From: CAYRJD01 sp965247395
GTDB taxonomy: Bacteria > Actinomycetota > Acidimicrobiia > Acidimicrobiales > Poriferisodalaceae
Length of the DNA stretch: 64,000 bases
NCBI GenBank assembly: GCA_965247395.1
Contig: OZ252012.1
Span: forward strand, 1,240,001 to 1,304,000
Direction of reading: 5' to 3'
Every line of letters starts with the position of its first letter. Position 1 is the first letter of the stretch. This document shows positions 52,593-62,304 of the stretch, in pieces. Position numbers and translations under genes: made by a program. Below the pieces are notes generated by a model. It made no database searches. It was given only the letters and a program-made list of their open reading frames with translations, and was not told the origin of the DNA.

Positions 52593-52611
52593 GGACCAGC
52601 AAAGCTGGTCC
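52593..52611 (-). terminator. hairpin downstream of rpoC
   Basis: GGACCAGC - AAA - GCTGGTCC is a perfect 8-bp stem 15 bp after the rpoC stop. It is followed in transcript direction by the palindrome GGGTTATAACCC and then an inverted pair TTGGCGC/GCGCCAA, with no U-tract. The whole 138-bp rpoC-rpsL spacer is thus highly structured and could separate the rpo and str transcripts. Confidence 0.55.
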
Positions 52612-52626
52612 AATGAACCGGGCCAA

Positions 52627-55600
52627 CTAGCTAGCTTCGCTAACGGTTGCAGCGGCGTCGGCCGCCGCGGCTTCCCAGGTTGCTGAGGCTTCCTCATCTT
52701 CGGATGACCAAAAGCTCATTGGCTCATAGTCGGGAGCGACAGGCTCAATGTGGCGATAACGGCCTCGGCCGGTTCCCGCCGGGATCAGCTTGCCGATGAT
52801 GATGTTTTCTTTCAGGCCGCGCAAGTCATCCATGCGTGACTCAATTGCCGCCTCGGTTAGCACACGCGTGGTCTCCTGGAACGAAGCCACCGACAGCCAT
52901 GAGTCGGCTGCTAACGACGCCTTGGTAATACCCATGATCACCGGCCGCGCCATAGCCGGAGTGCCGCCGTTGGCGGTTACATCACGGTTCACGTTGCGAT
53001 AAACGCGTTGATCGACGCGGTCACCCGGCAAAAACTCGGTGTCGCCAGATTCTGTTACCTCTACGCGCCGTGTCATTTGGCGGATGATCAGCTCGATGTG
53101 CTTGTCATGAATTGACACACCTTGCTCGCGGTAAACCTTCTGTACCTCTCTTATGAGGTAGAGCTGCGTTTCACGAACACCCAAGATCTCAATAAGTTCC
53201 TTGGGGTCACGCGGGCCGTCAACAAGTGGGTCACCTGCTCGCACCTCATCACCGTCGGTTACCGCCAGGTGTGCCATATCTGGCAACCGGTATTCGTCGA
53301 CCGTGCCATCGTCATGCACTACCTCAACGATGCGTCCGCGGCCGTCGTCCTCGCCGATTCGCACCACACCGGCATGCTCCACCAACACGGCCTTGCCGCG
53401 CGGTGTGCGTGCTTCGAACAGTTCCACCACGCGCGGTAGACCACCCGCGATGTCGCTACCTGCGACGCCACCCATGTGGAAGGTACGCATAGTTAGCTGC
53501 GTGCCGGGCTCGCCAATGGATTGCGCAGCTATCACGCCCACGGCTTCGCCCACTTCAATCAAATAGCCGGTAGCAAGCGAGCCACCGTAAGACCTCGAGC
53601 TGACACCAAAGTCTGAATCTTCGGTCAACGGCGACAGCACCTGTACACGCGTGACTTCCGAATCATCTTGCATTGCGATCATCTCGGGCTCACCTATCAG
53701 CGTTCCCGCTTCGATAACAGTGCCGTCGGACAGCTTTACGTCTGTAGCTAGACAGCGACTAAACAGACGTGTCTCAAGATGAGTTCGGTGATCTGGGCGG
53801 TCAGGGTTGATGTCTTCAATCCAAATGCCGGTCGGATGAGCGCCGTCAGCCAACGGATTCTCATCGTTGATGATCAGTTCCTGCGCAACGTCAACAAGGC
53901 GTCGCGTTAGGTATCCGGAGTCGGCCGTACGCAGGGCGGTGTCCACCAGGCCTTTGCGCGCGCCAGGCGTGGAGATGAAGTATTCCAGCGTCGCCAAACC
54001 TTCGCGATAAGACGATTTGATAGGACGCGGGATGATGTCACCACGCGGGTTCGCAACCAGGCCGCGAATAGCGGCAATCTGACGAACCTGCATCATGTTT
54101 CCGCGCGCACCGGATTCGACCATCATGTCGATCGGGTTGTCAGGGGTCGATCGCAGCGCACGCTCTAGCGAAGAACGCACCTCTTCGGTGGCTTCGGTCC
54201 AAATCTCCACTTCTTTTTGGCGCAGCTCACCGTCGGTGATGATTCCACGGCGGAACTGCTCCCCTACTCTCTCGGCCTCTTGTTCGTGCCGTTCCAAGAT
54301 GGCGGCCTTTTCCGGTGGCTTCACCACGTCTTCGACCGAGATGGTCAGACCTGAGCGGCTGGCGTAGGCGTAACAGACATCCTTGATGGCATCCAGACTC
54401 GCCGCAGTTGCGCTGATCGGATACTCGTCGGCCAGCATGCGCACTATGCGACCGGTTTCACCCTTGCCTACCTGCCTGTTCACAAACGGAAAACCTTCAG
54501 GCAAGGTGTCGTTGAACAACACACGCCCAGGCGTGGTGGGTTCGTACAGGCTCTCGCGCTTGGACTGCTTGCTGGCCTTGTTTGAACCGGAAGCGGTTTG
54601 TTCATCAGCACCAGAGCCGAGTGCGGCATCGCCAGCAGGTGGGTGATTTTCGGAACCGACTAAGGCTCGGGTTTCTTTTAGCAGAGTTGGGTTGCGCCAC
54701 TCAATCGGCTCATGCAGCGACACATCTCCCACGCCCAGAGCCATCTGGATTTGATGCATATGCCTGAACACGGGGAGTGAGGAGCGCTCTTTTTCGGCAG
54801 GGCGCGATCGCGTCAAATAAAACGCACCGATAATCATGTCCTGGCTGGGCACGGTTACCGGCCTTCCATCCGCCGGAGAGATGATGTTGTTCGCGGAGAG
54901 CATCAACACTCTCGCCTCGGCTTGAGCGTTTGGTGACAACGGCAGGTGAACCGCCATCTGGTCACCGTCAAAGTCGGCGTTGAAGGCAGCGCACACCAAC
55001 GGATGAATCTGGATGGCCTTGCCCTCTACAAGTACCGGTTCAAATGCTTGAATTCCGAGACGGTGCAAGGTGGGCGCCCGGTTCAGCAGAACCGGATGCT
55101 CTTTGATGGCGTCTTCGAGCACGTTCCAAACGTCGGGTCGACGGCGTTCCACCATGCGCTTAGCGGACTTGATGTTTTGCGCGTATTCCTCGTCAACCAG
55201 TCGCTTCATCACGAACGGCTTGAACAGTTCCAACGCCATCAGCTTCGGCAAACCGCACTGATGCAGTCGCAGTGTGGGCCCAGCCACAATCACCGAACGA
55301 CCGGAATAATCGACTCGCTTGCCTAGCAGGTTCTGACGGAAACGCCCCTGCTTGCCCTTGAGCATGTCAGAAAGAGACTTGAGCGGTCTATTGCCCGGTC
55401 CGGTCACCGCGCGTCCACGACGGCCGTTATCAAACAGAGCGTCAACGGCCTCTTGCAGCATGCGCTTTTCGTTGTTGACGATTATCTCTGGTGCGCCAAG
55501 ATCAAGGAGTCGCTTTAGGCGGTTGTTGCGGTTGATGACACGCCGATAAAGGTCATTGAGGTCAGACGTAGCAAAGCGACCGCCGTCTAGCTGAACCATG

Positions 55601-58008
55601 GGACGCAGCTCCGGCGGTATGACCGGCACCGAATCCAGAATCATCGCGCGCGGATCATTCACCAGGCGACCGTGCTCGTCGCGGCGGTTGAATGCGCTCA
55701 GAATCTTTAGTCGCTTCACAGCCTTTTGGCCACGCTGCTGAGACAGTGGGCGTCGCGGCTCTGATACCGAGATGTAGTCGCTGTAGTGCTCGTTCAAGAC
55801 GGCACTAACAGCCTCGTCTTCAACCTCTTCACTGTTTTTGACCTTGCGGAAAAGCGCAAATGCCTTGTCATGCAACTTGGCCTCGGCGTCAGCCTCGGTT
55901 TTGACTTCGGCCTCGACTGCTGAAGCGATCTTGTCAAGGTCGCCGCGGCAGACATTGAGCTTGTTGATGTAGGGCTTAGCATTACGTGCGCGAGTTTTGC
56001 CGCGCCCTTCTTTAGCGTCAGCCTTAAGCTCGGCTTCGACGATCTCTATTTGCGTGTCGATCTCTGCAATCACTTTTTTGGCATCGCCCGACAAACCGAC
56101 AGCTGACAGCTTGTCCACTATTTTCGTCGAGAGTTCCAGATTGGTCTGGCTGAACTTCATCGCTGTCAGAGCTGTACTCAGCTTCTTAAGACGCTTCTGA
56201 ACCGACACGATCGTGCGCTCAATGCCTTCAGCTGCCAGACGAGCCTGGGTCTGCGACTTCAGCTTCTCTAGATTTTTCTCGATTTTGTCGAGGTTCTTGT
56301 CGCGCTTTTCTACGTTGACGGTCGCCACACGACCACGCACATCAAGGGCGTCAAGAATCTCGCGTTCTTCTATCTCAAAATCAAGGCGGGTCATTAGCTG
56401 CGCGATGGCTTCCGCTCCTAGCCCGCCCTCGAAATACTCGTCATAACGCAGCTCTAGCTCTTGCCAGACATATTCGTCATCAATAATGGCGCGGCGGTGC
56501 ATGGTGCGAAAGGTCTCAAACGTCCGCGACAGTTGGTCTTTCTCGTCTTCGTACCTACTACGAATCGCTTCAAGTTCCTGTTCGGCAGCCTTACGTGTGG
56601 CGTTCAGTTCACGCTCTTTGGGATTGCGCGAGCGGGTTCTGCCTTTGGCGGCATCGGCCACTTCGGCGAAACTTGCAATGTCGTCTCGACAGGCAATCAA
56701 TGCCGCAACAAAACCCAAAGAGTTGATAAACCGTGACCAGCCCTTTGTCTCGGACGGCTGGAGCTGCGCGGGCTCTACTGACTCGATAACCGTTGGGGCA
56801 CTTGAGTGAGGGCCCACCACCGCTACCACTCGCAGCAGGTCAGCCCGACAGGTAGTCAGCTTGCGCAAAAACGCAGTTGGATTGCGCGATCCGGCTTTAC
56901 CCTTGGAAGCAGGGCCTTTGGCGGCAGGACTTTTCTTAGACGCGGTCGGCTTTGTGATCTTTTCTTCCTCGGCTTGAGTGGCCGCTACCTGCTTGTCAAT
57001 AGCAGCAATCACCTTGGAAACATCGCCCTTGCTAAAGGCGTTTTGCAGAGTCTTTGCTATTGGTGAACCCAACGCAGGCCTGGACTTCAGCTTCGAAAGC
57101 TCTTTTTCGAGTTTGCTCAGCCTTTCACCTACTAGCTCAGTTTCGACGGCACCGATCACGCGATTAATTTCGGCGATCACCTCAGAAACGTCTGCCTTAG
57201 CGGTGTTGTTGCCCGAACCTTTAGCGGTGTCAAGCGGGTTGCCGTTAATCGCCTTTAGGTTTTCGGCAACGGGAGGACGGCCATTCGGCTTGTACTTGAT
57301 CTTCGCTAGCTCAGCACCTAGCCGAATTAGTCGTCCGGAGGCACGTGATTGCACGTCGGCTTCGTTCGCCAGATCTCCTGTAGCCAGGCGAGACCGTAAC
57401 TCTTGAATAATCGTCTCGGTGTCGTTACCGGCTTCAAGAGCGGCTAAATCATCTTCAAGCTCTTTGATGCGCTTTTCAAGGCGGGACGTGAGTTCCTGAT
57501 CTATGTCACGAATCTCTTCGATCAGCTCTTTTTCAAGCTCGGGTAGATCTTCTTGACGCTTTTTCTCGTCAACCCAAGTAACAAGGAAAGAAGCGAAGTA
57601 AATGACCTTTTCAAGCGATTTGGCTTTTAGCTCTTCTTTCGGATCGAGACCGCTGAGCAGATACGCCAACCAACTGCGCGTGCCACGCAGATACCAGATG
57701 TGCACGGCGGGAGCAGCCAACTCAATGTGGCCCATCCGCTCTCGGCGAACCTTGCTGCGGGTTACTTCAACGCCGCAGCGCTCACAGATGATGCCCTTAA
57801 AGCGCACTCGGCGGTACTTGCCGCAAGCGCACTCCCAGTCTTTCATGGGGCCAAAGATCTTCTCGCAGAACAGGCCGTCTTTCTCAGGCTTGAGCGTGCG
57901 GTAGTTGATCGTCTCAGGCTTTTTTACTTCGCCGTTTGACCATGTGCGGATGGCATCGGCGCTAGCTAGCCCGATGCGGATTTGCGAAAACTCGTTTACG
58001 TCAATCAT
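52627..58008 (-). CDS. rpoC: DNA-directed RNA polymerase subunit beta', enlarged
   Basis: At 1793 residues this exceeds the ~1300 of other actinobacteria. The N-terminal zinc site is intact (Cys60, 62, 75, 78), and the catalytic NADFDGDQMAVH is at about 1010-1021. Two charged insertions lie in the clamp region, about 195-470 and 565-763, sharing repeated motifs (GDxxKVIAxID; FINxLxxCRxDL). A Ser/Gly/Lys insertion lies near 1125-1152 and an Ala/Glu tail at the end. The second zinc site is lost: its four Cys positions are Pro1385, Glu1463, Ser1470 and Ser1473, while the surrounding VGEAVGVIAAQSIGEPGTQLT is unchanged. One continuous frame rules out a simple frameshift artefact. Confidence 0.97.
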   Translation of the reverse strand: MIDVNEFSQIRIGLASADAIRTWSNGEVKKPETINYRTLKPEKDGLFCEKIFGPMKDWECACGKYRRVRFKGIICERCGVEVTRSKVRRERMGHIELAAPAVHIWYLRGTRSWLAYLLSGLDPKEELKAKSLEKVIYFASFLVTWVDEKKRQEDLPELEKELIEEIRDIDQELTSRLEKRIKELEDDLAALEAGNDTETIIQELRSRLATGDLANEADVQSRASGRLIRLGAELAKIKYKPNGRPPVAENLKAINGNPLDTAKGSGNNTAKADVSEVIAEINRVIGAVETELVGERLSKLEKELSKLKSRPALGSPIAKTLQNAFSKGDVSKVIAAIDKQVAATQAEEEKITKPTASKKSPAAKGPASKGKAGSRNPTAFLRKLTTCRADLLRVVAVVGPHSSAPTVIESVEPAQLQPSETKGWSRFINSLGFVAALIACRDDIASFAEVADAAKGRTRSRNPKERELNATRKAAEQELEAIRSRYEDEKDQLSRTFETFRTMHRRAIIDDEYVWQELELRYDEYFEGGLGAEAIAQLMTRLDFEIEEREILDALDVRGRVATVNVEKRDKNLDKIEKNLEKLKSQTQARLAAEGIERTIVSVQKRLKKLSTALTAMKFSQTNLELSTKIVDKLSAVGLSGDAKKVIAEIDTQIEIVEAELKADAKEGRGKTRARNAKPYINKLNVCRGDLDKIASAVEAEVKTEADAEAKLHDKAFALFRKVKNSEEVEDEAVSAVLNEHYSDYISVSEPRRPLSQQRGQKAVKRLKILSAFNRRDEHGRLVNDPRAMILDSVPVIPPELRPMVQLDGGRFATSDLNDLYRRVINRNNRLKRLLDLGAPEIIVNNEKRMLQEAVDALFDNGRRGRAVTGPGNRPLKSLSDMLKGKQGRFRQNLLGKRVDYSGRSVIVAGPTLRLHQCGLPKLMALELFKPFVMKRLVDEEYAQNIKSAKRMVERRRPDVWNVLEDAIKEHPVLLNRAPTLHRLGIQAFEPVLVEGKAIQIHPLVCAAFNADFDGDQMAVHLPLSPNAQAEARVLMLSANNIISPADGRPVTVPSQDMIIGAFYLTRSRPAEKERSSLPVFRHMHQIQMALGVGDVSLHEPIEWRNPTLLKETRALVGSENHPPAGDAALGSGADEQTASGSNKASKQSKRESLYEPTTPGRVLFNDTLPEGFPFVNRQVGKGETGRIVRMLADEYPISATAASLDAIKDVCYAYASRSGLTISVEDVVKPPEKAAILERHEQEAERVGEQFRRGIITDGELRQKEVEIWTEATEEVRSSLERALRSTPDNPIDMMVESGARGNMMQVRQIAAIRGLVANPRGDIIPRPIKSSYREGLATLEYFISTPGARKGLVDTALRTADSGYLTRRLVDVAQELIINDENPLADGAHPTGIWIEDINPDRPDHRTHLETRLFSRCLATDVKLSDGTVIEAGTLIGEPEMIAMQDDSEVTRVQVLSPLTEDSDFGVSSRSYGGSLATGYLIEVGEAVGVIAAQSIGEPGTQLTMRTFHMGGVAGSDIAGGLPRVVELFEARTPRGKAVLVEHAGVVRIGEDDGRGRIVEVVHDDGTVDEYRLPDMAHLAVTDGDEVRAGDPLVDGPRDPKELIEILGVRETQLYLIREVQKVYREQGVSIHDKHIELIIRQMTRRVEVTESGDTEFLPGDRVDQRVYRNVNRDVTANGGTPAMARPVIMGITKASLAADSWLSVASFQETTRVLTEAAIESRMDDLRGLKENIIIGKLIPAGTGRGRYRHIEPVAPDYEPMSFWSSEDEEASATWEAAAADAAATVSEAS

Positions 58009-58062
58009 CTAATGCCTATTGAAAGTTGCTGGTTACTTGTACTTATTTATTTTGTGGATTAA

Positions 58063-61000
58063 CTATGCGGGCTGGCGTTGCAGCTCATCGTCTTCATCGG
58101 TGCCACGTTCTGGTCGGCTGATGTCGATGCCGAGTGATTCCACGGCGGCAAAGACGTCTTCGTCTAGGCCAGCCATGTCAATCTGACCTTCCTTAGACAT
58201 GACCTCTACGTTGAGGCACAAGGCCTGCATCTCTTTTATGAGCACCTTGAAGCTCTCAGGAATACCGGGCTCGGGGATGTTCTCACCCTTGACTATTGCC
58301 TCGTATACGCGCACACGTCCCAACACGTCATCAGACTTGATAGTCAGCAGCTCTTGTAAGCAATAAGCGGCTCCATAGGCCTCTAATGCCCACACCTCCA
58401 TCTCACCAAAGCGCTGGCCACCGAACTGGGCCTTACCACCCAGCGGTTGTTGGGTGATCATCGAGTACGGACCGGTTGAGCGTGCGTGAATCTTGTCGTC
58501 CACCAAGTGAGCCAGCTTCAAGATGTAGCTGTAACCCACCATGATCGGCTTGTCATATGGCTCACCAGTGCGGCCGTTGTAGAGCGTTACCTTGCCTGTT
58601 TCGCTCATTATTCGCTCACCCGAAGCCGTTTCAGGGCGCACATTAGATAGCGCTTGCTGAATGGTCGGATGCTCGCCCGCGGCCTCTTCTTCGTCCCAGT
58701 TGGCACCATCAAAGACAGGTGTTGCAACGAACACCGACGGCTCGGTGCGTGTGCGGGTCTTGCGAGCGGTGTTGCCTACTGGCTCTGCGCCAATGGCCTT
58801 GCCGTTTAGCTTCCAACCCCAGCGCGCCGCATAGCCGAGATGCGCTTCAAGCACCTGGCCTACGTTCATTCGACTCGGTACACCCAGTGGGCTCAGGATG
58901 ATCTCCACAGGAGTTCCATCGGCCATATGGGGCATGTCTTCCGGCGCCAAGATACGCGAGATCACACCCTTGTTGCCGTGACGTCCGGCCAGCTTGTCGC
59001 CCACGCTGATCTTGCGCTTTTGGGCCACAAGCACTCGCACAAGCATGTTCACACCTGGCGGTAGCTCGTCGTCGTCTTCACGGTCGAAGACTCTGATGTC
59101 GGTAACAACGCCGTTCTCACCGTGTGGAACCTTTAGCGAAGTGTCGCGAACCTCACGCGCTTTCTCGCCAAAGATCGCTCGCAGAAGGCGCTCTTCTGGT
59201 GTTAGCTCGGTCTCACCCTTGGGTGTGACCTTGCCGACCAGAACATCTCCCGGACCAACCTCGGCTCCAACGCGAATGATGCCACGGTCGTCCAAATCAG
59301 CCAGCACATCATCGGACAGGTTCGGAATGTCGCGGGTGATTTCCTCGGCACCCAGCTTGGTCTCGCGTGCGTCGATCTCGTAGGAGTGAATATGAATTGA
59401 CGTCAGCACGTCGTCACGCACAAGACGTTCCGAGATGATTATTGCGTCCTCAAAGTTGTAGCCCTCCCACGACATGTAGGCCACCATCAGGTTCTTACCA
59501 AGGGCTAGTTCGCCGTGATCTGTTGAAGGACCGTCCGCCAGAATGTCGCCCGGCTTTACTTCGTCACCCACCCCGACCAAGGGTCGCTGATTAATGCAAG
59601 TATCTTGGTTAGAGCGACGGAATTTCAGCAGTGGATACTTAATCTTTGGAGTTCCACGGCGAGAGGTAACGATCTTGTCCCCGGTTACTTCGGTAACGAG
59701 ACCGGGTTTGGTTGCCAGCACAATTTCAGCTGCATCACCAGCCGCGCGCGCCTCGATGCCAGTGCCAACATAGGGAGCTTCGGGCCGCAGCAACGGCACT
59801 GCCTGGCGCTGCATGTTCGCTCCCATCAGGGCGCGGTTGGCATCGTCGTGCTCAAGGAATGGAATCAGCGCTGCTGCTACCGAAACGATCTGCTTGGGAG
59901 AAACGTCCATCAACTGAACATTCTCCGCCGTTTCGTATTTGATGTCGGTGGTGGCGGCGAAGTAGGTGTCCAACTCCATACGCACCTGCAAGTCTTTCAG
60001 GCTGGCCCGCTGCGGGCTAACCCTCACCAAGACGCGCGGATTTTGGAACGACCCGTCGGGTTTTAGCGGCGCGTTGGCCTGCGCGATGATGAACTCTTCT
60101 TCCTCATCTGCGGTGAGATAACGCACCTCTTCACTTACCACGCCATCTTTCACAACGCGATACGGAGACTCAATGAACCCAAACTCGTTGACGCGCGCAA
60201 AGGTGGTTAGCGCACCGATCAGTCCAATATTGGGGCCTTCTGGTGTCTCAATCGGGCACATGCGGCCGTAGTGGCTGAAGTGCACGTCTCGCACCTCAAA
60301 CTTGGCGCGCTCGCGCGTCATACCACCCGGACCGAGCGCAGACAGGCGTCGGCGATGGGTTAGGCCAGACAGCGGATTCACCTGATCCATGAACTGGCTC
60401 AGCTGCGAAGTACCAAAAAACTCTTTGATCGCCGCGACAACTGGGCGGATGTTGATAAGCGTTTGAGGCGTGATCGCTTCTATGTCGCTAGTGGTCATGC
60501 GGTCGCGCACCACACGCTCCATGCGGCTAAGACCTGTGCGAACCTGATTTTGGATCAACTCACCGACCGAGCGGATGCGACGGTTTGCAAAGTGGTCTTG
60601 GTCGTCCAAGCGGTAACCCGGCTTGACGTTGGCAAGCTCAAGCACATAGACCACAGTCGCTAGTAGCTCAACCGGTGTCAGTACCGAAGACTGCGGATCG
60701 GGGCGTCGAAGCCTTAGCTCAAGAAGCTTCTCAATCGGACGCGTCCCAATGAGCTCTCCACCGGGAGGCTGCAGCTTCAGGCCGAACACCTCTTCTAGGC
60801 GATCGATTTCTGGACTCAGCTTGCGGTTCAGCTTGTAACGGCCGACCTTGGACAGGTCGTAACGGCGATCGCTGAAGAAAGCTCCCACCAGATAGTTAGC
60901 CGCAGCCTCGGGTGTTGCGGACTCACCTGGACGCACCCGCTTCATGATCTCTTGTAGAGCCAGATCTTGCTCTGACTTGTACTCGCGCTGCTCGGACTGC

Positions 61001-61737
61001 CTGGTGCTTTCTTTGGCGCGGTCTTCTTTTTCCTTTTCCCACTGTGGCTTTAGGAAATCGAAGTAATCCGTGAACCGATCCATGAAGCCAGGCTCGTTTT
61101 GCTGATCGAAACCCAATGCGCTTAGCAAGGTGAAGATGCTGAAACGGCGCTTGCGCGCCACGCGACACCCCGCGGTTGGATCTTTGCCGGCACGATGCTC
61201 AACGTCGAACTCGATCCATTCGCCGCGTGAGGGATGGACGGTGCCCTTAACCAGCTGATGCTTGGCAGTGTTTCGCAGCCGGAAGCGCTCGCCTGGCTGG
61301 AAGATGACGCCGGGTGACCTCACTAGCTGGCTGACCACCACACGCTCGGTGCCGTTGACGATAAATGTGCCCTTGTCGGTCATTATGGGGAAGTCGCCCA
61401 TAAAGACGGTTTGTGCTTTTACCTCGCCAGTGGTGGAGTTGCGGAACTCGGCACGCACAAAAACCGGCGCCGAGTAAGTCATGTCTCGGTCTTTGCACTC
61501 TTCGACGGTGAACTTTGGCGGCGGGCGCAAGTCCTCGTCTTTGGGATCGAACGAGAACATCAACTGCAACTTGCCCGAGGTGTCGGTAATTGGGCTGATG
61601 TCTTGGAATGCCTCTGCAAGGCCGACAGCCAAGAATCGATCAAAAGATGTCTTCTGGATATCAATGAGGTCTGGAAGCTCCAGAACCTCGTTTAGGTTTG
61701 CGAACGAATATCGCTCTCTGCCAGCGCGAGACGACAA
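58063..61737 (-). CDS. rpoB: DNA-directed RNA polymerase subunit beta
   Basis: Catalytic beta subunit, 1224 residues. The rifampicin region reads GTSQLSQFMDQVNPLSGL then THRRRLSALGPGG; the residue equivalent to E. coli Asn518 is Val, while the Asp516, His526 and Ser531 equivalents are unchanged. ETPEGPNIGLIG, GDKLAGRHGNKG and the C-terminal GGKAQFGGQRFGEMEVWALEAYGA are conserved. The TTG start has AGGAGG 4 nt upstream. A 54-bp gap leads to rpoC. Confidence 0.97.
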   Translation of the reverse strand: MSSRAGRERYSFANLNEVLELPDLIDIQKTSFDRFLAVGLAEAFQDISPITDTSGKLQLMFSFDPKDEDLRPPPKFTVEECKDRDMTYSAPVFVRAEFRNSTTGEVKAQTVFMGDFPIMTDKGTFIVNGTERVVVSQLVRSPGVIFQPGERFRLRNTAKHQLVKGTVHPSRGEWIEFDVEHRAGKDPTAGCRVARKRRFSIFTLLSALGFDQQNEPGFMDRFTDYFDFLKPQWEKEKEDRAKESTRQSEQREYKSEQDLALQEIMKRVRPGESATPEAAANYLVGAFFSDRRYDLSKVGRYKLNRKLSPEIDRLEEVFGLKLQPPGGELIGTRPIEKLLELRLRRPDPQSSVLTPVELLATVVYVLELANVKPGYRLDDQDHFANRRIRSVGELIQNQVRTGLSRMERVVRDRMTTSDIEAITPQTLINIRPVVAAIKEFFGTSQLSQFMDQVNPLSGLTHRRRLSALGPGGMTRERAKFEVRDVHFSHYGRMCPIETPEGPNIGLIGALTTFARVNEFGFIESPYRVVKDGVVSEEVRYLTADEEEEFIIAQANAPLKPDGSFQNPRVLVRVSPQRASLKDLQVRMELDTYFAATTDIKYETAENVQLMDVSPKQIVSVAAALIPFLEHDDANRALMGANMQRQAVPLLRPEAPYVGTGIEARAAGDAAEIVLATKPGLVTEVTGDKIVTSRRGTPKIKYPLLKFRRSNQDTCINQRPLVGVGDEVKPGDILADGPSTDHGELALGKNLMVAYMSWEGYNFEDAIIISERLVRDDVLTSIHIHSYEIDARETKLGAEEITRDIPNLSDDVLADLDDRGIIRVGAEVGPGDVLVGKVTPKGETELTPEERLLRAIFGEKAREVRDTSLKVPHGENGVVTDIRVFDREDDDELPPGVNMLVRVLVAQKRKISVGDKLAGRHGNKGVISRILAPEDMPHMADGTPVEIILSPLGVPSRMNVGQVLEAHLGYAARWGWKLNGKAIGAEPVGNTARKTRTRTEPSVFVATPVFDGANWDEEEAAGEHPTIQQALSNVRPETASGERIMSETGKVTLYNGRTGEPYDKPIMVGYSYILKLAHLVDDKIHARSTGPYSMITQQPLGGKAQFGGQRFGEMEVWALEAYGAAYCLQELLTIKSDDVLGRVRVYEAIVKGENIPEPGIPESFKVLIKEMQALCLNVEVMSKEGQIDMAGLDEDVFAAVESLGIDISRPERGTDEDDELQRQPA

Positions 61738-61881
61738 AAGGCCTCCTAGGAGTCGTTAGGTCTTAAAGACGCGCAGGCGTGCACGGGGTCTCCACTAATG
61801 CATGCAAATCGCAGCAGGCGTGAAAGACCACCAAGGTTTAGCGCGGCGCAACTGAAGGCTAACGAGCCACGCAACAAATCA

Positions 61882-61906
61882 CAACCAAAAGCTTGTTTTT
61901 TGGTTG
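61882..61906 (-). terminator. candidate attenuator hairpin between rplL and rpoB
   Basis: CAACCAAAA - 7 nt - TTTTGGTTG forms a 9-bp stem 8 bp after the rplL stop. No U-run follows, so partial termination rather than full stop is the better guess. In other bacteria an rplL-rpoB attenuator sets the ratio of L12 to RNA polymerase. The remaining 177-bp spacer shows nothing else recognisable. Confidence 0.5.
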
Positions 61907-61914
61907 AAAAAATG

Positions 61915-62304
61915 CTAAGAGACTTCGACGCCTGCGCCAGCACCTTCCAGTGCCTCGCGAGCCTTGTCTGCTTCTTCTTTCGAAACGTCCTCAAGCACCG
62001 GCTTGGGAGCGCTTTCGACTAGATCTTTGGCTTCCTTGAGTCCCAAGCTGGTGAGACTGCGGAGCTCTTTGATGACTTGAATCTTCTTGTCGCCAGCCGA
62101 TGTGATCGTCACGGTGAACTCAGTCTTGGCAGCAGCTCCGTCTTCAGCGGCGTCGTCGCCATCAGCTGCAGCGGCCATCATCATCGGAGCTGCGGCGGCG
62201 GTGACATCAAAGCGGTCTTCAAACTGCTTCTTTAGGTCGACCAACTCGAGCACCGACATGTTGCCGATTGCGTCGAGAATATCTTCGGTAGAAAGTGTAC
62301 TCAT
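61915..62304 (-). CDS. rplL: 50S ribosomal protein L7/L12
   Basis: A 129-residue stalk protein: dimerisation domain (ILDAIGNMSVLELVDLKKQFEDRF), Ala-rich hinge, and the factor-binding C-terminal domain with KKIQVIKELRSLTSLGLKEAKDLVE. The ATG overlaps the rplJ stop by 4 bp. Confidence 0.98.
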   Translation of the reverse strand: MSTLSTEDILDAIGNMSVLELVDLKKQFEDRFDVTAAAAPMMMAAAADGDDAAEDGAAAKTEFTVTITSAGDKKIQVIKELRSLTSLGLKEAKDLVESAPKPVLEDVSKEEADKAREALEGAGAGVEVS

